64,000 bases of DNA. Origin: Candidatus Nitrosopumilus sp. GTDB lineage: Archaea; Thermoproteota; Nitrososphaeria; Nitrososphaerales; Nitrosopumilaceae. A program made the translations under genes and the position numbers. How positions within the stretch are numbered: the first letter of the stretch is position 1; every line of letters starts with the position of its first letter. The notes under the pieces were generated by a model that saw only the letters and a list, made by a program, of their open reading frames with translations, did no database searches and was not told the origin of the DNA. Positions 1 to 9,239 of the stretch are shown here, one piece after another. Location: the NCBI GenBank assembly GCA_013215285.1, contig JABSRD010000001.1:692815-756814 (forward strand). The letters run 5' to 3'.

Positions 1-1544
1 GCTGCTGGATCAATTGTGATTTTTCCTTCAAGTATTCGTGCATCAGTAAGTAACCAATGTCTTTCATCCATTCCTTCAGTTCTTTGAGATAAAACTCGCA
101 AGACAAATGCTTGTGTGAGTTTAGCTTGTTCATTATTTGGTTCTACAACTAATACAAATGATCCAAGTTCTGCTGCCCATTTGTATTCGCCATTATCAAT
201 TGCATTTCGAGTCATTGACATGGTTTTTTCTACTCCACCAAAGCCCTCAACAATTTTGTGTGCTCTATCATCTGATGAAATTGGATTTAGAAATACGGGA
301 TTTCCTTCAAACCATCCTAGATTTCCATAATAGATTTGTTTTACATGTGCTGGAACATCATTTCTAGTCTTTGTTAACCAAGGGTGATTATCTAGTTCTT
401 CAGGAAGCTGAATCATTCTTGATAATTCATCAGCTGTATAGCCTTGATTCATTCCACGTATGGTCTGATCATAGATGTACTGAGCAGCATCCCTTGTTGA
501 AACTAAAATATCTTTAATGTTTTCTTTACCAGTAACAGGTTTTACATGACTTGCCACAAGATATTCTGCATCAAGTGGTATCATTTTGTCTAGAGCATTA
601 ACATAATTCATGGGGTCACGATAAACTGCTCCACGTAAAGTGTAGATATTTGGAACAATTGCATAGATATTATCCCCAATTAGTAATACTTCTTTTTCAG
701 GTAACCAAATGTAAATTTGATCAGATGATTCACCAGCTACAAAAACCATTTTTAATTTCACCCCAGCAATTTCAACTTCCAATTCATCAGAAAATGTCTG
801 AGTTGGAGCAACATAGGCTATAGTTCCAGGAGCCATTGGAGGAAAAATTCCCAAGTTTTTTGCATCTGGTCCTTCATCAGGCAAAAATGCACCAGCAGCA
901 TATCCTGAACGTATTGATGCTATGGGCCCAAGTATACTATTTTCATTAATGTAAAAATCAAGATGAGATTCATGGGCATAAATTTCTACATCTTCACCTT
1001 CTTCTAGAAATGCAGTAGTGCCATGTACATGATCAAGATGACCATGTGTGTAAATTATTGCCTTTACAGGTTTGTCTGTAATTTTTCTAAATTCTGCAAT
1101 CACTTTTTTTGCCTCTTCGTATGTACTAAGAGTATCCACAATGATGATTCCATCATCTCCTTCAATCATAATGCTATTTGCTAAATCATACCCTACTGCT
1201 ACATAGACACCATCTGTTACTTTGTGAACTGCAGGAGGTGACCAGTAATCATTTGTTGCAAGTAATTTGGGATTAATTATTGGTTGATCAGGATATGGTG
1301 GAAGTTCAAAAGCAGTTTCTGATGTTTCATCAGATGTATCTGTGGATAACATTGTTCCCCATCCACGTTGTACAAGTTTGTCAGCAGTACTTGGGGTAAC
1401 GCATGCAATTTTACCTTTAGTGTTTTCAATCCAGACTTTGTCAATACAAATTTGATTTGATTCAGCAGCATCACTAAATGGAACTGCAGGAATGATTCCT
1501 ACTGATAAAATAAGTGGGATTAATGCAAAAATAATAAACTTCAC
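1..1544 (-). CDS. Secreted MBL-fold hydrolase, alkylsulfatase (BDS1/SdsA)-like, truncated by the window edge
   Basis: Open minus frame from GTG at 1544 with a hydrophobic signal-like N-terminus (MKFIIFALIPLILSVGIIPAVPFSDA), MBL motif THGHLDHVHG near 1030-1060, and alkylsulfatase-like downstream sequence (DQTIRGMNQGYTADELSRMIQLP). Not in the ORF track because it runs off the window. Confidence 0.8.
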   Translation of the reverse strand, partial: MKFIIFALIPLILSVGIIPAVPFSDAAESNQICIDKVWIENTKGKIACVTPSTADKLVQRGWGTMLSTDTSDETSETAFELPPYPDQPIINPKLLATNDYWSPPAVHKVTDGVYVAVGYDLANSIMIEGDDGIIIVDTLSTYEEAKKVIAEFRKITDKPVKAIIYTHGHLDHVHGTTAFLEEGEDVEIYAHESHLDFYINENSILGPIASIRSGYAAGAFLPDEGPDAKNLGIFPPMAPGTIAYVAPTQTFSDELEVEIAGVKLKMVFVAGESSDQIYIWLPEKEVLLIGDNIYAIVPNIYTLRGAVYRDPMNYVNALDKMIPLDAEYLVASHVKPVTGKENIKDILVSTRDAAQYIYDQTIRGMNQGYTADELSRMIQLPEELDNHPWLTKTRNDVPAHVKQIYYGNLGWFEGNPVFLNPISSDDRAHKIVEGFGGVEKTMSMTRNAIDNGEYKWAAELGSFVLVVEPNNEQAKLTQAFVLRVLSQRTEGMDERHWLLTDARILEGKITIDPA

Positions 1545-1608
1545 AAAGTCTTGAAATTCTAAATTAGATTTAAAGGATTATGAGATTTTTATACCAAAAA
1601 ATTATGCT

Positions 1609-1920
1609 TTAACCATAATCTACATACCTATCATAACGAGCTTCCACTTCTGGATTTTCACCTGATTGTATTTTTTCATACACAATATTTTTTCGCATTT
1701 CAATGTATTTGCAAATTTCAACAAATTCTTTATCTTTTGGATAGGAATCAAAGACTGGCTCAACCATCTTTAGATATTCGAGAGTTTTTTTTCTATATTC
1801 ATCTCTTGTTGGTTTTTTGATTCCTTTCATTCTAAACCAAATTACTGCCCAACTTGAGCCTACTACATATGGTAATTGGTCAAATGCCCTTTCAATTTCA
1901 TAACGTTCGTCGTTTCTCAT
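1609..1920 (-). CDS. Conserved hypothetical protein
   Basis: 103-aa ORF, overlaps the hemB stop by 4 nt. Confidence 0.6.
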   Translation of the reverse strand: MRNDERYEIERAFDQLPYVVGSSWAVIWFRMKGIKKPTRDEYRKKTLEYLKMVEPVFDSYPKDKEFVEICKYIEMRKNIVYEKIQSGENPEVEARYDRYVDYG

Positions 1921-2897
1921 GACTCTTGTAGAAATTTAGAAGCTGATTTTGCAAAATATGTCACTATCATATCTGCACCCGCTCTTTTAATTGAATAAAG
2001 AATTTCTTGTGTGATTTCATTTTCATTTACATATTCTAATTGTGATGCAGCTTTTACCAATGCATATTCTCCTGAAACACTATATGCTGCAACAGGAATG
2101 TTAAATTTTCTTCTTGTTTCTGCTATTAAATCTAAATAAGATAATGCAGGTTTTATCATTACAATATCTACTCCTTCGTTAATGTCTGTTTCAACTTCCA
2201 TCATTGCTTCTCTGGCGTTTGTATATGGAACTTGGTACGTTTTTCTATCTCCAAACTTTGGTGCACATTCTGCAGCATCTCTAAATGGTGAGTAAAAGTT
2301 TGAACGATGTTTAGCTGAATGTGACATTATTGAAACATCTGTAAATCCTTCATCATCAAGTGCTTTTCTAATTGCTGAAACTTGACCATCCATCATTGCA
2401 GATGGTGATACTGTATCTACTCCTGCTTTTGCTTGACTGACAGCAACCTTTGCAAGTGTATCTAGACTAGTGTCATTATCAATTTTATTTCCTTGAACAA
2501 TTCCACAATGCCCTGTAGATGTAAATTGACATAAACATACATCTGCCATAATTACTATTTTATCTCCAAAATTTTCTCTAATCTGAGAAATTGCTTTTTG
2601 AACAATTCCGTTATCATCAAATGCAGAAGTTCCTGCTTCATCTTTTTGAGTTGGAATTCCAAAAAGCATGATTGCTGGAATTCCTAAATCGATAATTGTT
2701 TGCATTTCTCCATTAACATCTCCTAATGGAAGCCTTTCAATTTCTGACATTGATTCTATTTTGATTCTAGTTTGTAGATCTTCTTGAACAAATACTGGAC
2801 AAATGAAATCCTTTGATGATAGTGTTGTTTGCTGAACCAATTCTCTCATTTTCTCGGATGTTCTTAGTCTGCGCAGACGTCTGATGGGAAATGACAT
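1917..2897 (-). CDS. hemB: Delta-aminolevulinic acid dehydratase (porphobilinogen synthase)
   Basis: RRLRRLRTSEKMRELVQQT, VCLCQFTSTGHCG, SPSAMMDGQV, MIKPALSYLDLI motifs. Confidence 0.95.
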   Translation of the reverse strand: MSFPIRRLRRLRTSEKMRELVQQTTLSSKDFICPVFVQEDLQTRIKIESMSEIERLPLGDVNGEMQTIIDLGIPAIMLFGIPTQKDEAGTSAFDDNGIVQKAISQIRENFGDKIVIMADVCLCQFTSTGHCGIVQGNKIDNDTSLDTLAKVAVSQAKAGVDTVSPSAMMDGQVSAIRKALDDEGFTDVSIMSHSAKHRSNFYSPFRDAAECAPKFGDRKTYQVPYTNAREAMMEVETDINEGVDIVMIKPALSYLDLIAETRRKFNIPVAAYSVSGEYALVKAASQLEYVNENEITQEILYSIKRAGADMIVTYFAKSASKFLQES

Positions 2898-2928
2898 GTT
2901 AGAAATTTTCTCCGGCTAAAATATAATC

Positions 2929-4200
2929 TTAGTCTGCCTGGTTCTGTTTTTTATAGTCAAATAGCTTACTTGCTAATTCCAATACGTCAGGTTTTCCTTG
3001 TTCTGATGCTTTTCTGATATTATTCATTGGAGTTGAAACAATACTTTCAACAACTGCTTTAGTTAGTTCCTCGATAATTTTGATCTTTTTCTCATCTTTT
3101 TCATCAAGCATTTGAAGTGCTTTTCGGAATTCTTTTTCTCGTAGATACTCTATACTCTTGAAAACGTCTTTTACCAATGGTTCTGCATCTAATCTTTTCA
3201 TTGAGGCTTCTAATACAGAAACTTCCTCGTTAATTATATTTTCAATTGATTTTACCTTGTTTAATCGTGCATTCATGTTCTTTTCAACCATTTCTGCAAT
3301 TTGATCTAAGTTCATCAGTTTCACACCTCCAATAGTTGCAACTTTTTCATCAACAGTTCTTGGATTTGATAAATCTAACACCATCATTCCATTTTTCTTT
3401 TCTTTCATAGCTTCCATGATTCTTTCATGTGTTACAAGAAAATACGGTGCAGTTGTTGCTACAAATAACACATCATAATTATCAAATCCTGAAAGTACTT
3501 CTTCAAATTTAACTGGCTCTCCTCCCATTGTTTCACAAAATGTATGTGATCTTCCCATAGTTCTACTTGTAACATCAAATGCATATCCTCTTCTTTGTAA
3601 TGATTTTGCAACAAGAGTAGATACTTCACCTGTCCCAATCAACAAAATTTTCTTTGTTTTTAATTCATCAATATTTTCTTCTGCAAGTTTTACTGCCATG
3701 GATCCAACTGAAACACCTCCCTTACCAATACCACTTGAATTTCTAATTCTAGTACCAATTCTAATTGCTTTATCAAATAGTGTGTTGAGGTGTTGACTTG
3801 ATGCTTTTACTTGTCTTGCAGAAGTGATAGAGTTTTTTATTTGGCCTAAAATTTGTTCTTCTCCAATTACCATAGAGTCTAATCCTGATGTTAGTTTCAA
3901 TAGGTGATGCAATGCTTCTTGATTTTCAACAAATTCAAGATTTTCATTACACATTTCTTCCTCAAGGCCAGCAAGTGATGCCCATGTTTTTTTAATTTTT
4001 TCTTTATCATATGTTTTTGATTTTCCAAATAACTCAATTCTGTTACAAGTTTGAATAATTACACATTCATCTAATCCTGAATGCTTTTTGAATTGCTCAT
4101 ATGCATTTTCTATATCTCTTAATGTAAATTTCTCAAGAATATGGATTGGTGCATTACGAAAAGTTACACGTGCATTTATGATATTTTGATTCATTTCCAA
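2929..4200 (-). CDS. hemA: Glutamyl-tRNA reductase
   Basis: CVIIQTCNRIELFG, GLDSMVIGEEQILGQIK, GTGEVSTLVAKSL, DLSNPR motifs. Confidence 0.95.
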   Translation of the reverse strand: MEMNQNIINARVTFRNAPIHILEKFTLRDIENAYEQFKKHSGLDECVIIQTCNRIELFGKSKTYDKEKIKKTWASLAGLEEEMCNENLEFVENQEALHHLLKLTSGLDSMVIGEEQILGQIKNSITSARQVKASSQHLNTLFDKAIRIGTRIRNSSGIGKGGVSVGSMAVKLAEENIDELKTKKILLIGTGEVSTLVAKSLQRRGYAFDVTSRTMGRSHTFCETMGGEPVKFEEVLSGFDNYDVLFVATTAPYFLVTHERIMEAMKEKKNGMMVLDLSNPRTVDEKVATIGGVKLMNLDQIAEMVEKNMNARLNKVKSIENIINEEVSVLEASMKRLDAEPLVKDVFKSIEYLREKEFRKALQMLDEKDEKKIKIIEELTKAVVESIVSTPMNNIRKASEQGKPDVLELASKLFDYKKQNQAD

Positions 4201-4844
4201 TTTCTCAATATTATACTAGCTCGCTTTTCAGCTTTTTTCATCTGGCCGTCTTTTATTAATTGATCAATCTCATTATCAACCATGATACTGTGTAGATACT
4301 CTCTTCTTTGAGTTTGAGTGGGAATAGTTTCTTTTGCAAGTTTTCTTGCGATCTTTTGAATTTTGATTTGAGCAATGTCTTCTTTTGTGATTATTTTTTT
4401 GAATATTTTTTCTGCATTTGTTTTAATTTTTTTTGACATTGCTGGACTACGACCTCCAGTAAATATTGCAATCTGAATTATATTTTCAAAATCAATTATT
4501 GCAGGATTTGAAAAATCACTTTCATCCGGACTATCTGAACTGTATGCAATTATTTTATTTCTTTTTGCACTACTAATTATTTTTTGATTAATCGCTTTGT
4601 TATTTGTAGTTGTAATTATCATGTATGGTTTAAATTTTAAAATAAATTTACCATCTTGAATTTTTTGTTTTTTAAATTTAATTTTTTTTGCTTTAACTAA
4701 TTTTTTAATATCTGAGTTTATTGAATCACTAATTACTATGATTTCACAATTTTGCTTTAATAGAGAATTGATTCTTTTTTGTGCCTCATTTCCTCCACCA
4801 ATTACGATGATTGTTTTATCTTGAAGATTAAGATTAACTATCAT
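4191..4844 (-). CDS. Precorrin-2 dehydrogenase / siroheme synthase N-terminal domain
   Basis: NAD-binding N-terminus (IIVIGGGNEAQKRINSLL), IFTGGRSPAMSKKIK; overlaps hemA. Confidence 0.88.
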   Translation of the reverse strand: MIVNLNLQDKTIIVIGGGNEAQKRINSLLKQNCEIIVISDSINSDIKKLVKAKKIKFKKQKIQDGKFILKFKPYMIITTTNNKAINQKIISSAKRNKIIAYSSDSPDESDFSNPAIIDFENIIQIAIFTGGRSPAMSKKIKTNAEKIFKKIITKEDIAQIKIQKIARKLAKETIPTQTQRREYLHSIMVDNEIDQLIKDGQMKKAEKRASIILRNWK

Positions 4845-4918
4845 CGATCAAAAAGACTTCAGTTTCTATTTATGTATTAGAAATCAATGCGTAAAATACC
4901 AGTTACGTTTTTAATTGA

Positions 4919-5965
4919 ATGGAAAAAGTTACTGGTTACATGACTTCTATAGATAATTTGGATAAAGAAATTCTTAATGAAATACAATGGTCTTTTCCAC
5001 TTGTGACAAGACCTTTTGATGCCATTGCAAAAAAATTCAATACCACTTCAGAAATTATCAAAGAACGTCTAAACAATCTAAAAGAAATTGGTGTTCTAAG
5101 GCAACTTAGTGCAATATTTGATACTAGAAAACTTGGATACACTAGTTCACTAGTTGCAATGGAAATTGAAGATGACAAACTAGAATATGTTGCAAGCCAA
5201 ATTAATCGTCATCCCGGTGTTACTCATAATTATGAGCGTGATCATCAGTTTAATCTTTGGTTTACTCTAGCTGTTCCACCTAGAACAGATTTGAACGCAG
5301 AACTTGATAAATTCAATGTACTAAAAGGAATAATAAAAGTACGAATGCTTCCAACTTTACAACTATTCAAAATTGGTGTTAAACTAGATTTAGTTGATGA
5401 AAAAAAACATGATATTGCTCCAACTGAAGAGAAAAAAGAAATTAAAAATATAAAATTTGAACCAACCGAACAAGACAAAGACTTTATTCGTGAATTACAA
5501 AAAAACATGGCAATTATTGATGAACCATTTGTAAATGCTGCAAATAATCTTGGATTAACTGAAAATGAAGTATTTGAAAAGATGAAACATTATGAAGACA
5601 TTGGTGTAATGAGAAGATTTGCAGCTATTCTAAGACATAGACAAATTGGATTTACTGCAAATGGGATGATAGTTTGGAAAGTACCTGAAGATAAAATATC
5701 TGAAGTAGGGGAAAAACTAGGCTCATTCCCTCAGGTGAGTCATTGCTATGAACGACCTACATATCCTGATTGGCCATACAATGTATTTTCAATGATCCAT
5801 TGTAAAACTCAAGATGAAGCACATGATGTAGCAAAAACAATACAAGATCAAATTCATGTTGATGAATATGATATTCTTTTTAGTACTCGTGAATTCAAAA
5901 AAACAAGAGTCGAATATTTCGTAGAAAAATCTTTCACTTTAGAAGAAACAATCCCTAACTCTTAG
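4919..5965 (+). CDS. Two-domain Lrp/AsnC-like protein, probable fused siroheme decarboxylase (AhbA-AhbB-like)
   Basis: Two tandem AsnC-type units; HPGVTHNYERDHQFNLWFTL in unit 1 and FPQVSHCYERPTYPDWPYNVFSMIH in unit 2 resemble AhbA/AhbB/NirDLGH; adjacent to heme/siroheme genes. Confidence 0.8.
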   Translation: MEKVTGYMTSIDNLDKEILNEIQWSFPLVTRPFDAIAKKFNTTSEIIKERLNNLKEIGVLRQLSAIFDTRKLGYTSSLVAMEIEDDKLEYVASQINRHPGVTHNYERDHQFNLWFTLAVPPRTDLNAELDKFNVLKGIIKVRMLPTLQLFKIGVKLDLVDEKKHDIAPTEEKKEIKNIKFEPTEQDKDFIRELQKNMAIIDEPFVNAANNLGLTENEVFEKMKHYEDIGVMRRFAAILRHRQIGFTANGMIVWKVPEDKISEVGEKLGSFPQVSHCYERPTYPDWPYNVFSMIHCKTQDEAHDVAKTIQDQIHVDEYDILFSTREFKKTRVEYFVEKSFTLEETIPNS

Positions 5966-6121
5966 AATTCATTTTCATCATGTCCTACGACATGAACTGT
6001 ACAAAAATATTGGTTATTCATGTTACAATAGTATGTAGAATTATTAGCACACATTTTACACAGTGGTTTTTTATCATTTTCTGATAATTTTGTATGGTAT
6101 ATCTTACTCCTACTAGTAACG

Positions 6122-6310
6122 TTAGAATTCTTGTATATATATTCTTGTCATGTTTGAAAAATATTCTGTTTGAAGTGGATTTAGAGGCTCATCACTGTTA
6201 ATTTTTTTAATTATTGCTTTCCATTTTTTATAATCGCCAATCCTGGCAAGCTTCATTCTTTCTATAATTTCTAAAGTTTTTTGAGCATCTATTTGTCTGT
6301 CCATTGACAA
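6122..6310 (-). CDS. Small hypothetical protein
   Basis: 62-aa ORF directly downstream of the aldo/keto reductase. Confidence 0.5.
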   Translation of the reverse strand: MSMDRQIDAQKTLEIIERMKLARIGDYKKWKAIIKKINSDEPLNPLQTEYFSNMTRIYIQEF

Positions 6311-6311
6311 A

Positions 6312-7310
6312 CTAGTTAGCTGGGATGGTTGCCTTTAATTCATAGGATGGCCACGAATTATACAATTCTTCAACCTCTTTCATATCTGAGCTTGAAATGT
6401 ATTTTTCATCTGCCATTTCAGCATACATGACAATTTCTTCTTCACTGATCATTGTTGGAAGTACTGTTGTGAATCCTTTTTTTGTCATCATAAACTTCAT
6501 TGCAAATTCTGTGACGCTTAATCCATTTCTTTCTGCAATTGGTTTGAATTGTTCAACTTTTTCTAATGATGCTTTAAGCCACTCTCGTTTCCTAACTGAT
6601 CTGTGATCATTATCATCAAATTTTGTATCTGCGTTAACCTTCCCTGTAAGTATTCCTGATGCTTCTGGAACTCTAACTAAAATTCCAACATCTGTTTCTT
6701 CAGCTTTTTTCATTAATTCGTTTCCTGGAGTTTGTTCTAAAATATTGTAAACTGTCTGAACTGCACTTACATTTGGTCTATCCATTGCCTCCAAGCCTTC
6801 CTGTGTCCAACCAATTGCAGGACCTAATGCCACTTGGTATGTTTTGATGGATTCATCTGCAACAAAACCATCTAAGACATTAAAAATTGAATCATTTCTA
6901 ATATCTTTTAGTTTTGGATTATGCAAACCATACATGTCAAGATGATCTGTTTGTAATCGCTCTAAACTATTTCGTAATGCCATTTTAGTAAAATCCTCGT
7001 TAAAATTCTGTGGTAATTCTTTATGCCCAATTTGTTCAACTTCGCTAAAATCATAACCGTATTTTGTAGATATGACAATTTCATCTCTCATATCTTTGAA
7101 AACTTCACCAATGAGTCTTTCACTTTTCCCTTTACCATACAAGTCTCCTGTTTCAAAAAAGTTAATTCCTACATCGTATGCTTTTTTCAGCATTCTTTTA
7201 GCTTCATCTTCTTCAATTTTTTTGCCCCACCAATCAAGAGCAATAGCCCAAGCTCCAAATCCAACTTCAGATACTTTGATGTCTGTTTTTCCTAGTTTAT
7301 TGTATTTCAT
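6312..7310 (-). CDS. Aldo/keto reductase
   Basis: MKYNKLGKTDIKVSEVGFGAWAI, FFETGDLYGKGKSERLIG, LDMYGLHNP. Confidence 0.92.
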   Translation of the reverse strand: MKYNKLGKTDIKVSEVGFGAWAIALDWWGKKIEEDEAKRMLKKAYDVGINFFETGDLYGKGKSERLIGEVFKDMRDEIVISTKYGYDFSEVEQIGHKELPQNFNEDFTKMALRNSLERLQTDHLDMYGLHNPKLKDIRNDSIFNVLDGFVADESIKTYQVALGPAIGWTQEGLEAMDRPNVSAVQTVYNILEQTPGNELMKKAEETDVGILVRVPEASGILTGKVNADTKFDDNDHRSVRKREWLKASLEKVEQFKPIAERNGLSVTEFAMKFMMTKKGFTTVLPTMISEEEIVMYAEMADEKYISSSDMKEVEELYNSWPSYELKATIPAN

Positions 7311-7407
7311 CTCAAATCTTCTTTCACTTTTTAAATTTCATCATTTATGTTTATCCAAGATTTGCATTAATGACATTCTTAAAAATTAGTAAATTTTTTC
7401 AAAAAAC

Positions 7408-8082
7408 CTATCCTAGACTAATTATCAATGGAATGATGTCTTTTTTGACACTCACAATCATTGGAATGTCGTTTTGGACATATTTTGATACTTCTGACTC
7501 TCTCAATTCCATGATAAGATTTTGGAAATCTCTGATGTCATCTACTTCAAATGCTAGCATGAAATCCTGATCATGTATTCCAAAAGAATATGTTGTGTTT
7601 AGAACAACTTGCGGATATTTTTTACTTATCCCTATATGTTCATCCATAATTTCTTGACGTTTTTCTTTATCTAGAAGATACCATTCCCTTGTTTTTGTAA
7701 ATGGATATACTATGACGTGTTTTTTTGGTTCATCCCCTGTTAGAAAGCCATGAGCTTTTTGTTCTTGAACATAAAGAGATGACCGTGTACATGACAAATA
7801 TGTTTTTGATGGTATGATGTATTTTCCAAAAACTGTTTTGTATAATTTTTCAATTACTATTTGAATTTCTTCTATTGTTTTTGCTGCAAACCAAAATAGA
7901 AAGTCAGTATCATCTCTTAAACCTAAATTAGAATATGATCTAAACATAATTCCAGAATTATTAATTATGTTTTCAACTTCTTTTGCAGATTCTTCTTTTG
8001 CCAAATCTGCCATCCATCTCCATTTAGGATCTACTTTGAAAAATGAGAAATTAAAATAATATTGTTCACTGTTATCTGACAT
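7408..8082 (-). CDS. Chlorite dismutase-family heme protein (Cld / coproheme decarboxylase-like)
   Basis: YYFNFSFFKVDPKWRWM, YPFTKTREWYLLDKEKRQEIMDEHIGISKKYP, TTYSFGIHDQDFMLAFEVDD. Confidence 0.85.
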   Translation of the reverse strand: MSDNSEQYYFNFSFFKVDPKWRWMADLAKEESAKEVENIINNSGIMFRSYSNLGLRDDTDFLFWFAAKTIEEIQIVIEKLYKTVFGKYIIPSKTYLSCTRSSLYVQEQKAHGFLTGDEPKKHVIVYPFTKTREWYLLDKEKRQEIMDEHIGISKKYPQVVLNTTYSFGIHDQDFMLAFEVDDIRDFQNLIMELRESEVSKYVQNDIPMIVSVKKDIIPLIISLG

Positions 8083-8128
8083 ATTTCATTCCATCTTGAA
8101 ACCCTATTTAAACAAAAAACTTGATTTT

Positions 8129-8341
8129 CTATTGTGGAATCTCTATGATTTTCTTTTGGGATTTATGACCTGATTTAATTTGAACAAGTGTAGTTGACAC
8201 TCCAAAATGTTTTGCGAGTTTTTTTATAATTTCTTTATTTGCTTCTCCTTTGATTGCTTTTGATTTTATTCCAATATTGATTTGATCTTCTTTTATTTCT
8301 AAAAATTCTTTAGAAAACTCTACTTGAACTTTGTAAATCAA
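8129..8341 (-). CDS. DUF167 / YggU-family protein
   Basis: KAIKGEANKEIIKKLAKHFGVSTTLVQIKSGHKSQKKIIEI. Confidence 0.8.
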   Translation of the reverse strand: MIYKVQVEFSKEFLEIKEDQINIGIKSKAIKGEANKEIIKKLAKHFGVSTTLVQIKSGHKSQKKIIEIPQ

Positions 8342-8372
8342 TAGTTTTTTGAAAAAATGTTCTGCTTAAATT

Positions 8373-9146
8373 TTATTGGGCTGGTTGTTCTAAAACCCAC
8401 TCATAACCTTCTGCTTCTAGTTTGTCTGCAAGAGATGCATCCCCAGTTTTCAATACTTGGCCTTTAGCAAACACATGAACATAGTCTAATTTGTCTAAGA
8501 ATTTTAAAATTCTAGCATAGTGAGTAATTATAATTATTGTGGCATCTTTATCTGCAACTTGACTGATTGCTTTTGCTACTGCTTGTACAGCATCTATATC
8601 TAAACCTGAATCTGGTTCATCTAAAATTGAAACTTTTGGTTTTAGTACTGCCATTTGTAAAACTTCTGCACGTTTTTTCTCTCCACCTGAAAATCCTTCA
8701 TTGAGATATCTTGAAAGAAATTCTTCTTTCAATCCAACTTTTTCTAAATTTTCTTTAAGGTATTTTTGAAATTCTCTTACTGTGATGAATACTTCTCTGC
8801 TGTCCCCTTCCAGTGCTTTACTTAATGAATTGTAAGCTGTTCTAAGAAAGTGAGAAAATCCTACACCTGAAACTTCTGTTGGGTATTGAAATCCTAAGAA
8901 TAATCCTTTTTTTGCTCTTTCATTTGCCTTTAAACCTAAAATGCTTTCTCCATCTATCAAAATATCTCCTTGTGTAACTTTGTATTTTGGATGTCCAAGT
9001 AATGTATAAGCTAGTGTACTTTTTCCTGAACCGTTAGGTCCCATAATGGCATGTACTTCTCCAGGTCCTGTTTTTAGATTAACACCTTTTAGAATCTCTT
9101 TACCTCCTATTGATACATGAAGATCTTTAATTTCTAACACTGCCAT
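8373..9146 (-). CDS. sufC: Fe-S cluster assembly ATPase SufC
   Basis: Walker A GPNGSGKSTL, FLGFQYPTEVSGV, FSGGEKKRAEVLQMA, DEPDSGLDIDAV. Confidence 0.95.
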   Translation of the reverse strand: MAVLEIKDLHVSIGGKEILKGVNLKTGPGEVHAIMGPNGSGKSTLAYTLLGHPKYKVTQGDILIDGESILGLKANERAKKGLFLGFQYPTEVSGVGFSHFLRTAYNSLSKALEGDSREVFITVREFQKYLKENLEKVGLKEEFLSRYLNEGFSGGEKKRAEVLQMAVLKPKVSILDEPDSGLDIDAVQAVAKAISQVADKDATIIIITHYARILKFLDKLDYVHVFAKGQVLKTGDASLADKLEAEGYEWVLEQPAQ

Positions 9147-9239
9147 GTTGCGCTTAATTTTCTTTCTATATATAATACCGACGAAATTTAGCTAATCCTA
9201 ACCAGAAGTTTTTAAAAATAAAATGAAAAAAGGGGGGAT

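Noticed and set aside
115-367. Plus-strand ORFs of 71 and 76 aa
   Set aside because: Antisense to the sulfatase-like gene, which is open and motif-supported across 1-1544.
4936-5508. Minus-strand ORFs of 80 and 87 aa opposite the AhbAB-like gene, and the many similar shadow ORFs elsewhere (e.g. 7023-7389, 35295-35666, 38994-39404, 44150-44698, 55581-55889)
   Set aside because: They lie antisense to well-supported coding sequences and show Ser/Phe/Ile-rich shadow composition without motifs.
8373-9146. sufC without sufB/sufD as a degenerate Suf system
   Set aside because: Only a 64-kb window is visible; the partners may be elsewhere in the genome.
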